From Martinezella lusitana (GTDB lineage: Bacteria > Pseudomonadota > Alphaproteobacteria > Rhizobiales > Rhizobiaceae), in contig NZ_JAFEVL010000036.1 of assembly GCF_016901135.1 (NCBI RefSeq), positions 1-64,000 of the forward strand: DNA of 64,000 nt, in the 5' to 3' direction. The position numbers were made by a program, and so were the translations under genes. Every line of letters starts with the position of its first letter. Positions within the stretch are counted from its first letter, which is position 1. A model generated the notes under the pieces. That model was not told where the DNA came from and searched no databases. It saw only the letters and a list, made by a program, of their open reading frames with translations. Positions 51,504-61,741 of the stretch are shown in pieces.

Positions 51504-52144
51504 GCGGCGTCGATTTCCTGCCATTCTTTCGCGGACTTGCTTGGACCACGGCGCTTACCGGCGGCTCGTTTCTGATCGGCGCTATCCTCGGCTTGCCGTT
51601 GCTGATGGCCAAAACGTCCCGTTTCCTGGCAGTCCGGCTGATCGCAACAATTACCATCCAGATGATCCGGGCCATCCCCCCGATACTGTGGCTGTTCATT
51701 ATCTTCTTCGGAATCGGGATGGGCTATTTCCCAATCCATCCGTTCGCTGCGTCGCTGGCCGGTCTTGGGCTGATAGCAGCGGCCAACATGGCTGAAATCT
51801 ATCGAGGTGCCCTGAAGTCGATCCATATCGGCCAATGGGAAGCATGTTCCTCTCTCGATCTTGGTCGATGGTACGCGATGAAGGATGTGATTGCTCCGCA
51901 GGCGGTCCGCGTGGCCCTGCCGACAGCGGCGAGCTACCTGATCGGCCTCATGAAGGAGACGGCAGTCGCCTCGACTATCGGCGTCAATGAGCTTGCCTAT
52001 CAGGGAAATCAGCTTTCACAGCTTACGTACCGCGGCCTGGAAGTCTTTGCCATCGTGGGGATGTTCTATGTCTTGCTAAGCATTCCGGTCGCTTGGCTTT
52101 CACGCGTCGCAGACGCACATCTACGCTCGAAGGTGGCGCGATAA
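51500..52144 (+). CDS. Amino acid ABC transporter permease 1
   Basis: A 214-residue HisM-type permease with about five spans and the EAA-like loop [20 protein letters not shown] followed by [17 protein letters not shown] overlap with the ATPase stop and a one-base TAATG overlap with the next permease show tight coupling. It forms a heterodimer with the next gene product. Confidence 0.9.
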   Translation: MSGVDFLPFFRGLAWTTALTGGSFLIGAILGLPLLMAKTSRFLAVRLIATITIQMIRAIPPILWLFIIFFGIGMGYFPIHPFAASLAGLGLIAAANMAEIYRGALKSIHIGQWEACSSLDLGRWYAMKDVIAPQAVRVALPTAASYLIGLMKETAVASTIGVNELAYQGNQLSQLTYRGLEVFAIVGMFYVLLSIPVAWLSRVADAHLRSKVAR

Positions 52145-52806
52145 TGCTTCCAACACTCGAAGAAATCGTCACTTGGCTTCCGGATCTACTCGACGGTCTG
52201 ATGACCAGCCTGCAAGTGACCGCTCTTGCTCTGCTCATTGGCATCCCTTTTGGCCTCGTGCTCGCGCTCGGTGTTCTTTCTCGAAGCCGGGCATTGAAGA
52301 CAGCTTCGCTTTTGCTCGTCGAGATCGGACGGGGAGCTCCTGCCTTGGTTCTTTTGCAGTTCATCTACTTCGGTCTGCCGGCGACGGGCATCACCATGGG
52401 CTCATTCCTTGCTGCCGTCGCAGCATTGGCATGGAACACCGGCGCCTACACCAGCGAGATCATCCGCGCGAGCCTTCAGTCAGTCGCCCATGGACAGCAG
52501 GAGGCAGCGGAGGCGCTCGGTTTGTCGCGCGCAGACGAGCTGCGCTATGTGCTGCTTCCTCAGAGCCTGCGCGTAGCTCTGCCAGCGCTGCTAGGATTTT
52601 CCATTTTGATCTTCCAGGGGACGTCCCTGTGCTTCACCATAGCCCTGCCCGAGCTGGTCAGCCGGGCTTACGAGATCGGCTCGAATACGTTCCGATACTT
52701 CCCCGCATTGCTTTGTGCAGGGGCTCTATACGCATGCATTTCAATACCTGCCGCGTTGTTCGTTGGCCACGTCGAGAAACGCGTCAATGTCTATGCTGAA
52801 CGTTAA
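52144..52806 (+). CDS. Amino acid ABC transporter permease 2
   Basis: A 220-residue HisQ-type permease, about five spans, with SVAHGQQEAAEALGLSRADE followed by LRYVLLPQSLRVALPALLG as the coupling loop. Start ATG 52144 overlaps the stop of permease 1; the frame extends further back only as overlap. Confidence 0.9.
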   Translation: MLPTLEEIVTWLPDLLDGLMTSLQVTALALLIGIPFGLVLALGVLSRSRALKTASLLLVEIGRGAPALVLLQFIYFGLPATGITMGSFLAAVAALAWNTGAYTSEIIRASLQSVAHGQQEAAEALGLSRADELRYVLLPQSLRVALPALLGFSILIFQGTSLCFTIALPELVSRAYEIGSNTFRYFPALLCAGALYACISIPAALFVGHVEKRVNVYAER

Positions 52807-52831
52807 CACCGGAACAAAAGGAACCCCGGCC

Positions 52832-53671
52832 ATGACCATAAAGAAGACCTTTGCGTACCTCCTCCTTTCCGGCATTGCCGGCGTCGCGATCACGGCCCAG
52901 AGCGCCTCTGCCCAGGATTGCACCCCGAAGCACACCTTCAAGACAGTTGAGGAAGGCACGCTTACTGTCGCTGTAACGACCTATGCCCCGCATTCGTATC
53001 TCGACGACGCTGGCGCGATGAAGGGCATCGACGGCGACATCGCTGCCGAATTCGCGAGGCGCGAATGCCTGAAGGTGAAGGCTGTTGCCGTCGATCCTGC
53101 CGCTGCTATCCAATACGTGCTCTCCGGCCAAGCTGACATCACAACGGGTGATTGGTATCGCACTGCAGAGCGTGCAAAGGCCATGAACTTGTCCGCCCCG
53201 CTTTACACCGATCAGATGGCAATCTACTCGAAGGAAGCCTTCAAAAACGTATCGGACCTGGAAGGAAAACAGGTTGGAACGGTTCAGGGCTACCTGTGGG
53301 TTGCCGACTTGAAGAAGCTCCTCGGATCTTCCCTGAAGCTTTACCCGAACTCCGTCAACATGCAGCAGGACCTGTTCGCCAACCGCATCGCAGTGGCCGT
53401 CGACGGCTATTCCACCGGCGTCGTCGCTGAGAAAAAGGGCGCTCTGAAAGACATCAAGGTCGCAGTCGCTGCTGCAGACGACCGCGTAAAGGCTACCAAG
53501 GAAGCTGCACAGGCGGCCTTCCCCTACTCGAAGGCTGCCACGGATTTTGGCGTGGCACTGGATGCGAACATCGAGGAAATGCACAAGGACGGTTCGATCG
53601 AAAAGATCTTGAAGTCCTATGGGCTCGACGGAACCGCCGCCAACACCGGCGCTGCACGGCTCATCCAGTAG
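52832..53671 (+). CDS. Periplasmic amino acid-binding protein
   Basis: A 279-residue family 3 solute-binding protein with a signal peptide (MTIKKTFAYLLLSGIAGVAI, cleavage after SASA). The mature protein has LTVAVTTYAPHSYLDDAGAM KGIDGDIAAEFARR and SGQADITTGDWYRTAERAKA, where the Arg of TAERA normally binds the ligand carboxylate. Start 52832 was chosen because AAGGAA lies upstream and it begins the signal peptide. The ligand is an amino acid or betaine-like compound; context points to a substrate of the demethylase or aminoadipate pathway, unproven. Confidence 0.92.
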   Translation: MTIKKTFAYLLLSGIAGVAITAQSASAQDCTPKHTFKTVEEGTLTVAVTTYAPHSYLDDAGAMKGIDGDIAAEFARRECLKVKAVAVDPAAAIQYVLSGQADITTGDWYRTAERAKAMNLSAPLYTDQMAIYSKEAFKNVSDLEGKQVGTVQGYLWVADLKKLLGSSLKLYPNSVNMQQDLFANRIAVAVDGYSTGVVAEKKGALKDIKVAVAAADDRVKATKEAAQAAFPYSKAATDFGVALDANIEEMHKDGSIEKILKSYGLDGTAANTGAARLIQ

Positions 53672-53739
53672 GCCGCGGTCGCCACTTAGATGTTGGGGGG
53701 CCGAGGGCCCCCTCGCTCGATAATATGGAGATTTAAACG

Positions 53740-54474
53740 ATGACTGTCTACACGGTCACGCGCCGAACGGCGTCGTGGTATGGAGACCAAATTGGCATTC
53801 TGATCTTAGATGCTGCTTACCCGTGCGTGCCAGGCAACGTTGGCAACGCAACCACCTACGACTTCCCGGTTCGCTTCCAGGAAGTTCGGGGAGCGTCGAT
53901 CGACCGGCTACTGAATCAGCGCGATCCTGCCCTGAAAGAGGTTTTCATCGAGGCCGCCGTCGAGTTGCAGAACCGAGGAGTCAAAGCGATTACCGGCGCT
54001 TGTGGCTTCATGGCGTACTTCCAGAAGGAGGTCGCAGACGCTGTCGAGATACCAGTCTTCCTGTCCAGCCTGATGCAGATCCCGTTCATGCACGCGATCT
54101 CCGGCGGCACCGTTGGCGTGATCACCGCCAATGCATCGCGGCTCACGCCCCGCCATTTTGAATCCTCCAACATTTCATCGATCATTCCGCTGGCTGTTGC
54201 CGGGATGGAGGATCAGAAGGAATTCAGAGAAGCCATCCTCGAAGAAAAGGGCACGTTGGATTCTGATGCGATCGAACGTGAAGTCACCGAGGTCGCACGG
54301 CGCCTTGTCGCCGACAACCCTGAAGTTCGTTCGATCCTGTTGGAATGCAGCGACCTCCCGCCCTACGCACATGCGGTCCAAAAGGCGACTGGGCGCCCGG
54401 TCTTCGATTTTGTGACAATGATCAACTACGTCGCCCAAACAGTCGCAAGACGCCCTTACGTAGGGTCGATGTAG
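53740..54474 (+). CDS. Aspartate/glutamate racemase-fold protein
   Basis: A 244-residue member of the Asp/Glu/hydantoin racemase superfamily. The two active-site cysteines are Cys88 (AITGACGFMAYFQ) and Cys203 (LLECSDLPPYAHAV), each in the expected context. GTVGVITANASRLTPRHFES lies between them. GGAG precedes ATG 53740. Members act as amino-acid racemases or arylmalonate/maleate-type isomerases. Placed after an amino-acid transporter, it may convert a D-form or otherwise isomerise the imported substrate. Confidence 0.85.
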   Translation: MTVYTVTRRTASWYGDQIGILILDAAYPCVPGNVGNATTYDFPVRFQEVRGASIDRLLNQRDPALKEVFIEAAVELQNRGVKAITGACGFMAYFQKEVADAVEIPVFLSSLMQIPFMHAISGGTVGVITANASRLTPRHFESSNISSIIPLAVAGMEDQKEFREAILEEKGTLDSDAIEREVTEVARRLVADNPEVRSILLECSDLPPYAHAVQKATGRPVFDFVTMINYVAQTVARRPYVGSM

Positions 54475-54492
54475 GCAACGTAGGAGGCCACT

Positions 54493-55611
54493 TTGTCGAT
54501 GGATCAATACTATCACCTTGGGCGATCGGGACTTCGAGTGAGCCGCCTCGCCCTTGGTACCATGACCTTCGGCAAGGGAGGCATACGTGGCATTGGAGGG
54601 TCTTGGGGAACTGACGAGAAGACTGCTCGCTCAATCTTCGATCGCTACGTGGACCTCGGCGGAAACTTTATCGATACGGCCGACTCCTATGGGGCTGGAG
54701 TGAGCGAGACCCAGGTCGGTTCCTTCGTCTCAGAAAAGGGCCTGCGCGACAGCGTCGTGATTGCCACCAAGTTTTCGAACAACCTTGTTCCCGGAAATCC
54801 CAACGCCGGGGGCAACGGCCGCAAGAACATCATGCGCGCCATCGATGCATCGCTGAAACGCTTGCGAACCGATTATGTCGATCTCTATCTGTTGCACACC
54901 TGGGATATGATGACGCCGGTCGAAGAGGTTGTCCGCACGCTCGATGATCTGGTGCGAGACGGAAAGATTCGCTACGGTGGCCTTTCGGACGTGCCCGCCT
55001 GGTACGCGTCCCGTGCGATCAGCTACGCTGAAGCCCATGCACTTAGCCGACCAATCTGCGTCCAACTCCCTTACTCCCTCGTCGAACGTCATATAGAACA
55101 CGAGTTCGTTCCGATGGCCCGCGAGCTTGATCTGGGCGTGACTGCCTGGAGCCCACTCGCGATGGGCTTGCTGACCGGAAAATACCGTGCGGGCGGCACG
55201 GGCAGGCTGTCGCACGGCGGCTCTGCAGACGGGATGGGAATTTTGACCGAGCGCAACCTCAGAATTGTCGAAGAGTTGGAGAAGGTTTCGGTCGAAGTGG
55301 GAAAAAACATGTCCCAAGTCGCTTTGAACTGGTGCCTGAACCGCCCAGGCATTGCGGCAGCCATTATCGGATCGAGCAGTGCGGAACAGCTTGACGACAA
55401 TCTCGGTGCGCTAGATTTCGACATGCCGGTCGAATTGTTAGATCGCCTGGAACAGGCCAGCGCAATTCCATGCCCGTTGCCTTATTCCTTGTTTTCAGCA
55501 AACTACCAGGCCGGGATTCTCAACACCGGCACTTCCGTCGGGAGCAAGCCGAAGGGCTACCGCGGCGAGGTATACTTTCCAAAAGTCGATGACTATCAAT
55601 TCAGGGCGTAA
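54493..55611 (+). CDS. Aldo/keto reductase
   Basis: A 372-residue NADPH-dependent aldo/keto reductase of the YghZ/Tas-like group: YHLGRSGLRVSRLALGTMTF, GGNFIDTADSYGAGVSETQV (catalytic Asp and Tyr), VIATKFSNN (Lys), DYVDLYLLHTWDMMTPVEEV (His) and AAIIGSSSAEQLDDNLGALD near the C-terminus. AGGAGG precedes the start; TTG 54493 has the better spacing (5 bases), ATG 54499 is the alternative. Last gene of the transporter operon, convergent with the LysR gene 3 bases away. Confidence 0.88.
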   Translation: MSMDQYYHLGRSGLRVSRLALGTMTFGKGGIRGIGGSWGTDEKTARSIFDRYVDLGGNFIDTADSYGAGVSETQVGSFVSEKGLRDSVVIATKFSNNLVPGNPNAGGNGRKNIMRAIDASLKRLRTDYVDLYLLHTWDMMTPVEEVVRTLDDLVRDGKIRYGGLSDVPAWYASRAISYAEAHALSRPICVQLPYSLVERHIEHEFVPMARELDLGVTAWSPLAMGLLTGKYRAGGTGRLSHGGSADGMGILTERNLRIVEELEKVSVEVGKNMSQVALNWCLNRPGIAAAIIGSSSAEQLDDNLGALDFDMPVELLDRLEQASAIPCPLPYSLFSANYQAGILNTGTSVGSKPKGYRGEVYFPKVDDYQFRA

Positions 55612-55613
55612 GC

Positions 55614-56552
55614 TCAGTCCACGTTCCTGTTGAATTGGATCGCGGCGTCTGCGTTCTGTTCCAGCAGCCAATCCCTGAAGAGCATAGCGCCAGGCTTCGC
55701 GATTCGTTGCGAGGGCATGACAACATATATGGATTCACCGGAACAATAGACTGCCGACAGGGGATGGACGAGCCGTCCGGCACGAATGTGCTCCTGGATC
55801 AGATGTTTCCAGCCAAGCGCTATCCCCTGCCCTAGCACCGCTGCTTCGGTTGACGCCAACGCGTCTGTAAAGATCGCATCGGGACTTAGACGAGTGACAG
55901 GGACGGAATGATGCAGCAGCCACTCTTTCCAGCCCAATCTCGTCCTGTGACGCTCTTCAAAATGCAGCAATCGATGGTTCAGGAATTCCGCCGGAGTTGA
56001 GATTGGTCCATGCTCCCGCAGATATTCTGGGGCACACACCGGAATCACCTCTTCTGTCACGAAGTGCCAAGCATGAACGCCTGGCCATTGGCCGTTTCCA
56101 AGTCGAGCGGATATATCGATGTCCTCAATGTTCAAATCTTGATCATCCCTGCTGCTTTCCGCGATCCTTAGAGAGACGTCTGGATGCTTCGCCTTGAAGT
56201 CTTTTAGACGGGGCAGAAGCCATAACTGAACAAATGACGCTGAAAATGACACCCGAACCGTGTCGTTGGAATGCCGCGTTCTAAGAGACGTCAGAACCAT
56301 ATGCAAATGGTCGAATGACTGCTGAATTTCCTTATAGAACCGGAGGCCCTCCGCCGTCAGCTCGAGTTTAGTGTGCTCGCGACGAAAGAGCTGCAAGCCG
56401 GTGGCTTCTTCGAGCAGCTTTATAGTCTTGCTGACAGCGGGTTGGCTGACGTTGAGTTCTTCGGCTGCTGCGGTGAAACTGCCACGACGAGCAGCCGCCT
56501 CGAAGACGAACATATAATTGGCGGATGGAACAAGAGATCGTAACCTGTGCAT
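55614..56552 (-). CDS. LysR family regulator between transporter and demethylase operons
   Basis: A 312-residue LysR protein of the GcvA type: helix-turn-helix FEAAARRGSFTAAAEELNVS QPAVSKTIKLLEEATGLQLF, effector domain with WLLPRLKDFKAKHPDVSLRI. Its start abuts the box at 56551-56565 and it is divergent from the dimethylglycine-dehydrogenase-like gene. The similar box at 50487-50501 suggests it also controls the ABC operon. Confidence 0.9.
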   Translation of the reverse strand: MHRLRSLVPSANYMFVFEAAARRGSFTAAAEELNVSQPAVSKTIKLLEEATGLQLFRREHTKLELTAEGLRFYKEIQQSFDHLHMVLTSLRTRHSNDTVRVSFSASFVQLWLLPRLKDFKAKHPDVSLRIAESSRDDQDLNIEDIDISARLGNGQWPGVHAWHFVTEEVIPVCAPEYLREHGPISTPAEFLNHRLLHFEERHRTRLGWKEWLLHHSVPVTRLSPDAIFTDALASTEAAVLGQGIALGWKHLIQEHIRAGRLVHPLSAVYCSGESIYVVMPSQRIAKPGAMLFRDWLLEQNADAAIQFNRNVD

Positions 56553-56565
56553 AAACTGAAGTTAT
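56551..56565. promoter_or_regulatory. LysR-type binding box upstream of the demethylase operon
   Basis: ATAAACTGAAGTTAT lies within the divergent promoter and extends to the imperfect palindrome GCATAA-N7-TTATGC (56549-56567). It matches the complement of the box at 50487-50501 at 13 of 15 positions. Confidence 0.55.
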
Positions 56566-56646
56566 GCCGAACTGGAATTTTTTGCAACGTCACAAGTGCG
56601 CTTTGCCTCAGTAGTCTGCCCCTACAACACTGTAAGGAATCTACTC

Positions 56647-59088
56647 ATGCAAACTCATGCTCGTGCCGTCGTCATCGGTGGTGGTTGCGTCGGTGCCGCC
56701 ATCCTTTATGGCTTGACTAAGAGGGGCTGGACCGACGTCGCCCTTTTGGAGCGAACCCAGCTTACGGCTGGTTCGACCTGGCACGCCGCCGGCCTAATCC
56801 CATCCTATGCGCGCAGCATCAACATCGGTCGAATGGTCGCGAAGACGATCGAGATCTACGAGGGTCTTGAAGCTGAGACGGGTCAGCACGTTGGTTGGCA
56901 TAAGTGTGGTCAGCTTCGAATTGCGAACACACGAGACCGCCTCGACGAGTACAAGAGCTACATGAGCGTCGCTGCCGTCCAGGGTATCCACGCCGAACTT
57001 ATCACCCCCCAAGAGGCTCGCGAGCTCTGGCCCCTGTTGGAAAACAACAAGGACATGCTCGCCGCCCTATATCATCCTGACGACGGTCACATCGCACCGG
57101 CCGATGTAACGCAGGCAATGGCAAAAGGCGCGCGTGACCGAGGCGCAAAAATCTACCTGAACACCGAAGTGAAAAGCTTCGAGCGGATGCCAAGCGGCGA
57201 GTGGAAAATCACTACCAACAACGGCGAAATCATATGCGAACACATCATCTCCGCTACCGGAAACTATGCGCGCCAGACCGGAGCGATGCTCGGACTGGAA
57301 ATTCCGGCGATTCCGATCCTCCATCAGTATTGGATCACCGACGCGGTACCGGAAATCGTTGAGCGCAAGCGCCAGGGTCTGCCGGAAATGCCGATCCTGC
57401 GCGACGAGGGCTTTGAAGGATATCTTCGCGAGGAAGGCGACGGCCTGATGTTCGGTCCTTATGAGAAGACAGAACACCTGAAGCTGTTCGCTGAGAACGG
57501 TGTCCCTGACTGGTTCGGCGCCGATCTCGTGGAAGAAGACTTCGATGCGGTCGCATGGAATTGGGAGACCGCCATGGAGATGGTCCCCGCCCTTGGACGC
57601 GTTGGTATCAAGGCAAACGTCCGTGGCCCGTTCCAGATGACAGCAGATGAACTGCCGCTTGTTGGACCGGCATGGGGTCTCGAGAACGTTTGGCTGGCCG
57701 AAGGCGTTCCAGGCGGCATCCTGTGGGGCGGCGCGATTGGCTACTATCTCTCGGAACGCATCGTTGAAGGCGCGAACAGCCTCGATACGTCTGAGCTCGA
57801 TCCTCGTCGTTTTGGCGATTACGCGAACAAGGAATGGACAAAGCGGAAGGTCCTTGAAAGCTGGGGCACGCATGCGGAGCTTCATTTCCCTGGGCAAGAC
57901 ATGCCGGCGGCACGTCCGCAGAAGACGGCTCCTTCTTACGATACCTTGTCCAGCCGCGGTGCTGTCTGGGGTGTCTTGGATGGCTGGGAGATACCGAACT
58001 GGTTTGCTCCGGAAGGCGTCGAGGCAAAGGACCAGTATAGCTGGCGCTGGACACAAAAGGGCAACTACGTCGCCGAGGAAGTCAAAGCGGTCCGCACCGC
58101 GGTCGGCCTTGTGGAAATGACTCCGATGACGAAGTTCGAGGTCTCTGGTCCGGGTGCCGAAGCATGGCTCGATGGCATCCTTGCCAATCGCCTGCCAAAG
58201 AAAGGCAAGGTAAACCTAAGTCACCACCTCACCAAGACTGGCGGCGTCCAAGCTGAATACGTCGTGGCTCGTCTCGAAGACGGCAGCTTCTACATGATCT
58301 CCACGCCGAGAGCTGAACGCTGGAACTTTGACGACCTCTCAAAGCTCCTACCCAAGGACGGTACCGTCCAACTGCGCAACGTCAGCAACGATCGCGGCTG
58401 CTTCACCGTTGTGGGTCCGAAGGCGCGCGACGTGTTGCAAAGCCTCACGGAAATGGACCTTTCAAACGAGGCATTCCCTTGGTTCAGCGTGAAGTCCGGC
58501 ACCGTAGGCCTCGCAACGGATGTGAGAATGCTCCGCGTCAACTACGAAGGCGAACTGGGATGGGAGCTTTATCATCCCCTTCCGTACCAAAGGCATTTGT
58601 TGGAGGCGATCCTTGCAGCCGGCGAACCGCACGGGTTGCGTTTGATCGGCTATCACGCTCTGGAGCCGTTGCGCTTGGAGAAGTCCTATCGCGCGATGTA
58701 CCGCGACATGAACCCGGAACTGACGGCATGGGAAAGCAGTCTCGACCGCTTCATCCGTTTGGACAAGGGCGATTTCATTGGAAAGGAGGCGCTTGTTCGT
58801 CAGAAGGAGGCCGGGATCAAGAACCGCTCCGTGACTATCGCGATCGACACTGATGGCGCGAGCGCGCTGATCTACGAAGGCGTCTATCACGAGGGGAAGC
58901 TTGTGGGGCGCATAACGTCTGGAACATACGCGTACACCCTTGGGCATGACGTGGCATTCGCGCTGCTGCCTGTCGAACTTGGAACAGCCGGAACCGAGCT
59001 TGAAGTTCAGATCCTTGGGGAAGTCAAAAAGGCCAAGGTCATCGCAGAGTCCCCGTACGATCCAGAAGCCCTTCGCGGTCGCATGTAA
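56647..59088 (+). CDS. Dimethylglycine/sarcosine-dehydrogenase-like FAD and folate enzyme
   Basis: An 813-residue two-part enzyme. The N-terminal DAO-type FAD domain has VVIGGGCVGAAILYGLTKRG and TAGSTWHAAGLIPSYAR, where His is the covalent FAD site in dimethylglycine dehydrogenase. The C-terminal half is GcvT-like (LVEMTPMTKFEVSGPGAEAW, VGPKARDVLQSLTEMDLSNE, NYEGELGWELYHP) and transfers the oxidised methyl group to tetrahydrofolate. AAGGA precedes ATG 56647; the longer frame to 56596 is unsupported. Electrons pass to the ETF encoded next. The substrate may be dimethylglycine, sarcosine or another N-methyl amino acid. Confidence 0.9.
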   Translation: MQTHARAVVIGGGCVGAAILYGLTKRGWTDVALLERTQLTAGSTWHAAGLIPSYARSINIGRMVAKTIEIYEGLEAETGQHVGWHKCGQLRIANTRDRLDEYKSYMSVAAVQGIHAELITPQEARELWPLLENNKDMLAALYHPDDGHIAPADVTQAMAKGARDRGAKIYLNTEVKSFERMPSGEWKITTNNGEIICEHIISATGNYARQTGAMLGLEIPAIPILHQYWITDAVPEIVERKRQGLPEMPILRDEGFEGYLREEGDGLMFGPYEKTEHLKLFAENGVPDWFGADLVEEDFDAVAWNWETAMEMVPALGRVGIKANVRGPFQMTADELPLVGPAWGLENVWLAEGVPGGILWGGAIGYYLSERIVEGANSLDTSELDPRRFGDYANKEWTKRKVLESWGTHAELHFPGQDMPAARPQKTAPSYDTLSSRGAVWGVLDGWEIPNWFAPEGVEAKDQYSWRWTQKGNYVAEEVKAVRTAVGLVEMTPMTKFEVSGPGAEAWLDGILANRLPKKGKVNLSHHLTKTGGVQAEYVVARLEDGSFYMISTPRAERWNFDDLSKLLPKDGTVQLRNVSNDRGCFTVVGPKARDVLQSLTEMDLSNEAFPWFSVKSGTVGLATDVRMLRVNYEGELGWELYHPLPYQRHLLEAILAAGEPHGLRLIGYHALEPLRLEKSYRAMYRDMNPELTAWESSLDRFIRLDKGDFIGKEALVRQKEAGIKNRSVTIAIDTDGASALIYEGVYHEGKLVGRITSGTYAYTLGHDVAFALLPVELGTAGTELEVQILGEVKKAKVIAESPYDPEALRGRM

Positions 59089-59119
59089 TCGCCAACGCCA
59101 ATCCTGAAGGAAATAGACA

Positions 59120-59869
59120 ATGAGGATACTAGTCCCCGTAAAGCGGGTAGTGGATTACAACGTCAAGATTCGTGTCAAGGCGGACGGGACGGGCGTTGAT
59201 TTGGCCAACGTCAAAATGGCGATGAATCCTTTCGATGAAATCTCCGTCGAGGAGGCGCTTCGCCTGAAGGAAGCTGGCAAGGCTGAAGAAGTCGTCGTCG
59301 TCTCGATCGGGCCGGCCAAGGCTGAAGAGACGTTGCGTACCGCGCTCGCGATGGGTGCCGACCGCGCGGTTCTCATCGAGACCGATGAAGCCGTAGAGCC
59401 GCTCGCCGTCGCCAAGATACTTAAAGCCGTCGCCGATACGGAAAAGCCCGGCTTGATCATTGTCGGTAAGCAGGCGATCGACGATGATAGTAACCAGACC
59501 GGTCAGATGCTGGCCGCCCTACTCGGTTCCGCCCAGGCGACTTTCGCTTCGAAGATCGAAATCGACAGCGACAGCGCGACTGTAATCCGCGAAGTCGATG
59601 GCGGCCTGCAGACCATCAAGGTCAAGCTGCCGGCGGTGGTGACTACGGACCTGCGTCTCAACGAGCCACGCTACGCGTCGCTGCCAAACATCATGAAGGC
59701 GAAGAAGAAGCCACTGGACAAGAAGACACCTGCCGACTTCGGCGTCTCCACCGATCCCCGGCTCACGGTTTTGAAGACTGAAGAGCCGCCCGGGCGCAAG
59801 GCCGGTATCAAGGTCAAGTCCGTCGCCGAGCTCGTGGAAAAGCTCAAGGCCGAAACCGGCGTCCTATAG
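59120..59869 (+). CDS. etfB: Electron transfer flavoprotein, beta subunit
   Basis: A 249-residue Etf[61 protein letters not shown] and [20 protein letters not shown] are the family markers, including the AMP-binding and recognition loops. Thirty-one bases after the demethylase. With EtfA it carries electrons from the demethylase to ETF-ubiquinone oxidoreductase. Confidence 0.96.
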   Translation: MRILVPVKRVVDYNVKIRVKADGTGVDLANVKMAMNPFDEISVEEALRLKEAGKAEEVVVVSIGPAKAEETLRTALAMGADRAVLIETDEAVEPLAVAKILKAVADTEKPGLIIVGKQAIDDDSNQTGQMLAALLGSAQATFASKIEIDSDSATVIREVDGGLQTIKVKLPAVVTTDLRLNEPRYASLPNIMKAKKKPLDKKTPADFGVSTDPRLTVLKTEEPPGRKAGIKVKSVAELVEKLKAETGVL

Positions 59870-59890
59870 TTTGAGAAAGGAACTCCACCT

Positions 59891-60820
59891 ATGGCCATTC
59901 TTCTCCTGGCTGATCACGATAACGCAACCCTTTCCGACCAGACTTCCAAAGCTCTGACGGCCGCTGGCAAGATCGGGGGCGAGGTACACGTCCTAATCGC
60001 TGGCAAAGACGCGAAAGCGGCGGCGGACCAAGCGGCGAAGCTCTCCGGCGTATCCAAGGTTCTGCTCGCCGAAAGCGATGAGTTGGCCAACGATCTGGCC
60101 GAGCCGCTGAGCGATCTGATTGTATCACTGGCGGGCAGCTACGACACGATTATCGCTGCGGCGACCTCGACCGGCAAGAACGTCCTGCCGCGGGTTGCAG
60201 CCCTGCTCGACGTCGCCCAGGTGTCCGAAATCATCGAAGTCGTGTCGGCAGACACCTTCAAGCGCCCGATCTATGCCGGCAACGCCATCCAGACAGTCCG
60301 TTCGACCGATGCGAAGAAGGTCATCACTGTACGAACCGCATCGTTCGCCTCGGCTGCAGAAGGCGGTACGGCGTCGGTTGAGACCGTACAGACCCCTTCC
60401 AATCCGATGCTTTCGACCTTCGTCAGAGACGCTCTGTCGACATCGGATCGTCCGGAGCTTACCTCTGCCAAGATCATCATCTCGGGCGGTCGCGCACTTG
60501 GCTCGTCGGAGAAGTTCCGGGAAGTCATCCTTCCGGTCGCCGACAAGCTCGGTGCTGCCGTCGGTGCATCGCGCGCCGCCGTGGATGCCGGCTACGCGCC
60601 GAACGACTGGCAGGTCGGCCAGACCGGCAAGGTCGTTGCCCCGCAACTCTACATTGCCTGCGGTATTTCTGGCGCTATCCAGCATCTCGCTGGCATGAAA
60701 GACTCGAAAATTATCGTTGCCATTAACAAGGATGACGAGGCGCCGATTTTCCAAGTCGCGGACTACGGCCTTGTTGCCGATCTTTTCGAGGCTCTGCCGG
60801 AACTGGAGAAGGCCATATAG
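59891..60820 (+). CDS. etfA: Electron transfer flavoprotein, alpha subunit
   Basis: A 309-residue Etf[35 protein letters not shown] in the N-terminal half and the FAD domain [60 protein letters not shown] and [29 protein letters not shown]. Twenty-one bases after etfB. Confidence 0.96.
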   Translation: MAILLLADHDNATLSDQTSKALTAAGKIGGEVHVLIAGKDAKAAADQAAKLSGVSKVLLAESDELANDLAEPLSDLIVSLAGSYDTIIAAATSTGKNVLPRVAALLDVAQVSEIIEVVSADTFKRPIYAGNAIQTVRSTDAKKVITVRTASFASAAEGGTASVETVQTPSNPMLSTFVRDALSTSDRPELTSAKIIISGGRALGSSEKFREVILPVADKLGAAVGASRAAVDAGYAPNDWQVGQTGKVVAPQLYIACGISGAIQHLAGMKDSKIIVAINKDDEAPIFQVADYGLVADLFEALPELEKAI

Positions 60821-60855
60821 GCCTTCTGCAAAAGTCCCACATCCAAGGATTCAAA

Positions 60856-61740
60856 ATGCAACACGTTGTTTTAACGGTAACGTGCCCGTCGACCCGTGGC
60901 ATCGTCGCAGCCATTTCCGGTTATCTGGCAAACGAGGGCTGCAATATTGTCGACAGCTCGCAATTCGACGATCTTGATACCGGTCGGTTCTTTATGCGCA
61001 TCGGGTTCCTGACGGAAAGCGCGACCTCGATCGCCACACTGCGCGAAGGCTTCAAGGACATCGAAACTCGGTTTGAAATGCAGGCGAGTTTCCATGACGC
61101 TTCCCATCGCATGAAGGTGATGCTCATGGTGTCTCGTTTTGGCCATTGCCTAAACGACCTGCTTTATCGGTGGAAGATCGGCGCCCTGCCGATCGACATC
61201 GTCGGCGTCGTTTCTAACCATTTCGACTACCAGAAAGTCGTCGTCAATCACGACATCCCTTTCCACCACATTCCGGTGACCAAGGAAAACAAGCCGCAAG
61301 CCGAAGCTCGCATCATGGACTTGGTGAAAAGTACCGGTACGGAACTCATTGTGCTTGCGCGTTACATGCAGATCTTGTCGGATCAGATGTGCACGGAAAT
61401 GTCGGGCAAGATCATCAACATCCATCATTCCTTCCTGCCATCATTCAAGGGCGCGAATCCCTACAAGCAGGCCTATGGTCGTGGCGTGAAACTGATTGGC
61501 GCCACCGCGCACTACGTCACAGCGGATCTCGACGAGGGCCCGATCCTTGAACAGGACACCGTGAGGATCACCCACGCACAGAGCCCGGACGACTACGTGT
61601 CGCTCGGACGCGACGTCGAGAGTCAGGTTCTTGCACGTGCAATACACGGCCATATCCACCATCGGACGTTCATCAATGGCAATCGAACGGTGGTATTCCC
61701 CGCCAGCCCCGGCTCATACGCTTCTGAAAGAATGGGCTGA
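60856..61740 (+). CDS. purU: Formyltetrahydrofolate deformylase
   Basis: A 294-residue enzyme with an N-terminal ACT domain ([20 protein letters not shown]) and a C-terminal formyl-hydrolase fold ([63 protein letters not shown]) with the Asn/His/Asp-type catalytic set. It hydrolyses 10-formyl-THF to formate and THF. In this operon it regenerates THF after methyl groups have been oxidised, rather than serving purine synthesis. Confidence 0.95.
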   Translation: MQHVVLTVTCPSTRGIVAAISGYLANEGCNIVDSSQFDDLDTGRFFMRIGFLTESATSIATLREGFKDIETRFEMQASFHDASHRMKVMLMVSRFGHCLNDLLYRWKIGALPIDIVGVVSNHFDYQKVVVNHDIPFHHIPVTKENKPQAEARIMDLVKSTGTELIVLARYMQILSDQMCTEMSGKIINIHHSFLPSFKGANPYKQAYGRGVKLIGATAHYVTADLDEGPILEQDTVRITHAQSPDDYVSLGRDVESQVLARAIHGHIHHRTFINGNRTVVFPASPGSYASERMG

Positions 61741-61741
61741 A

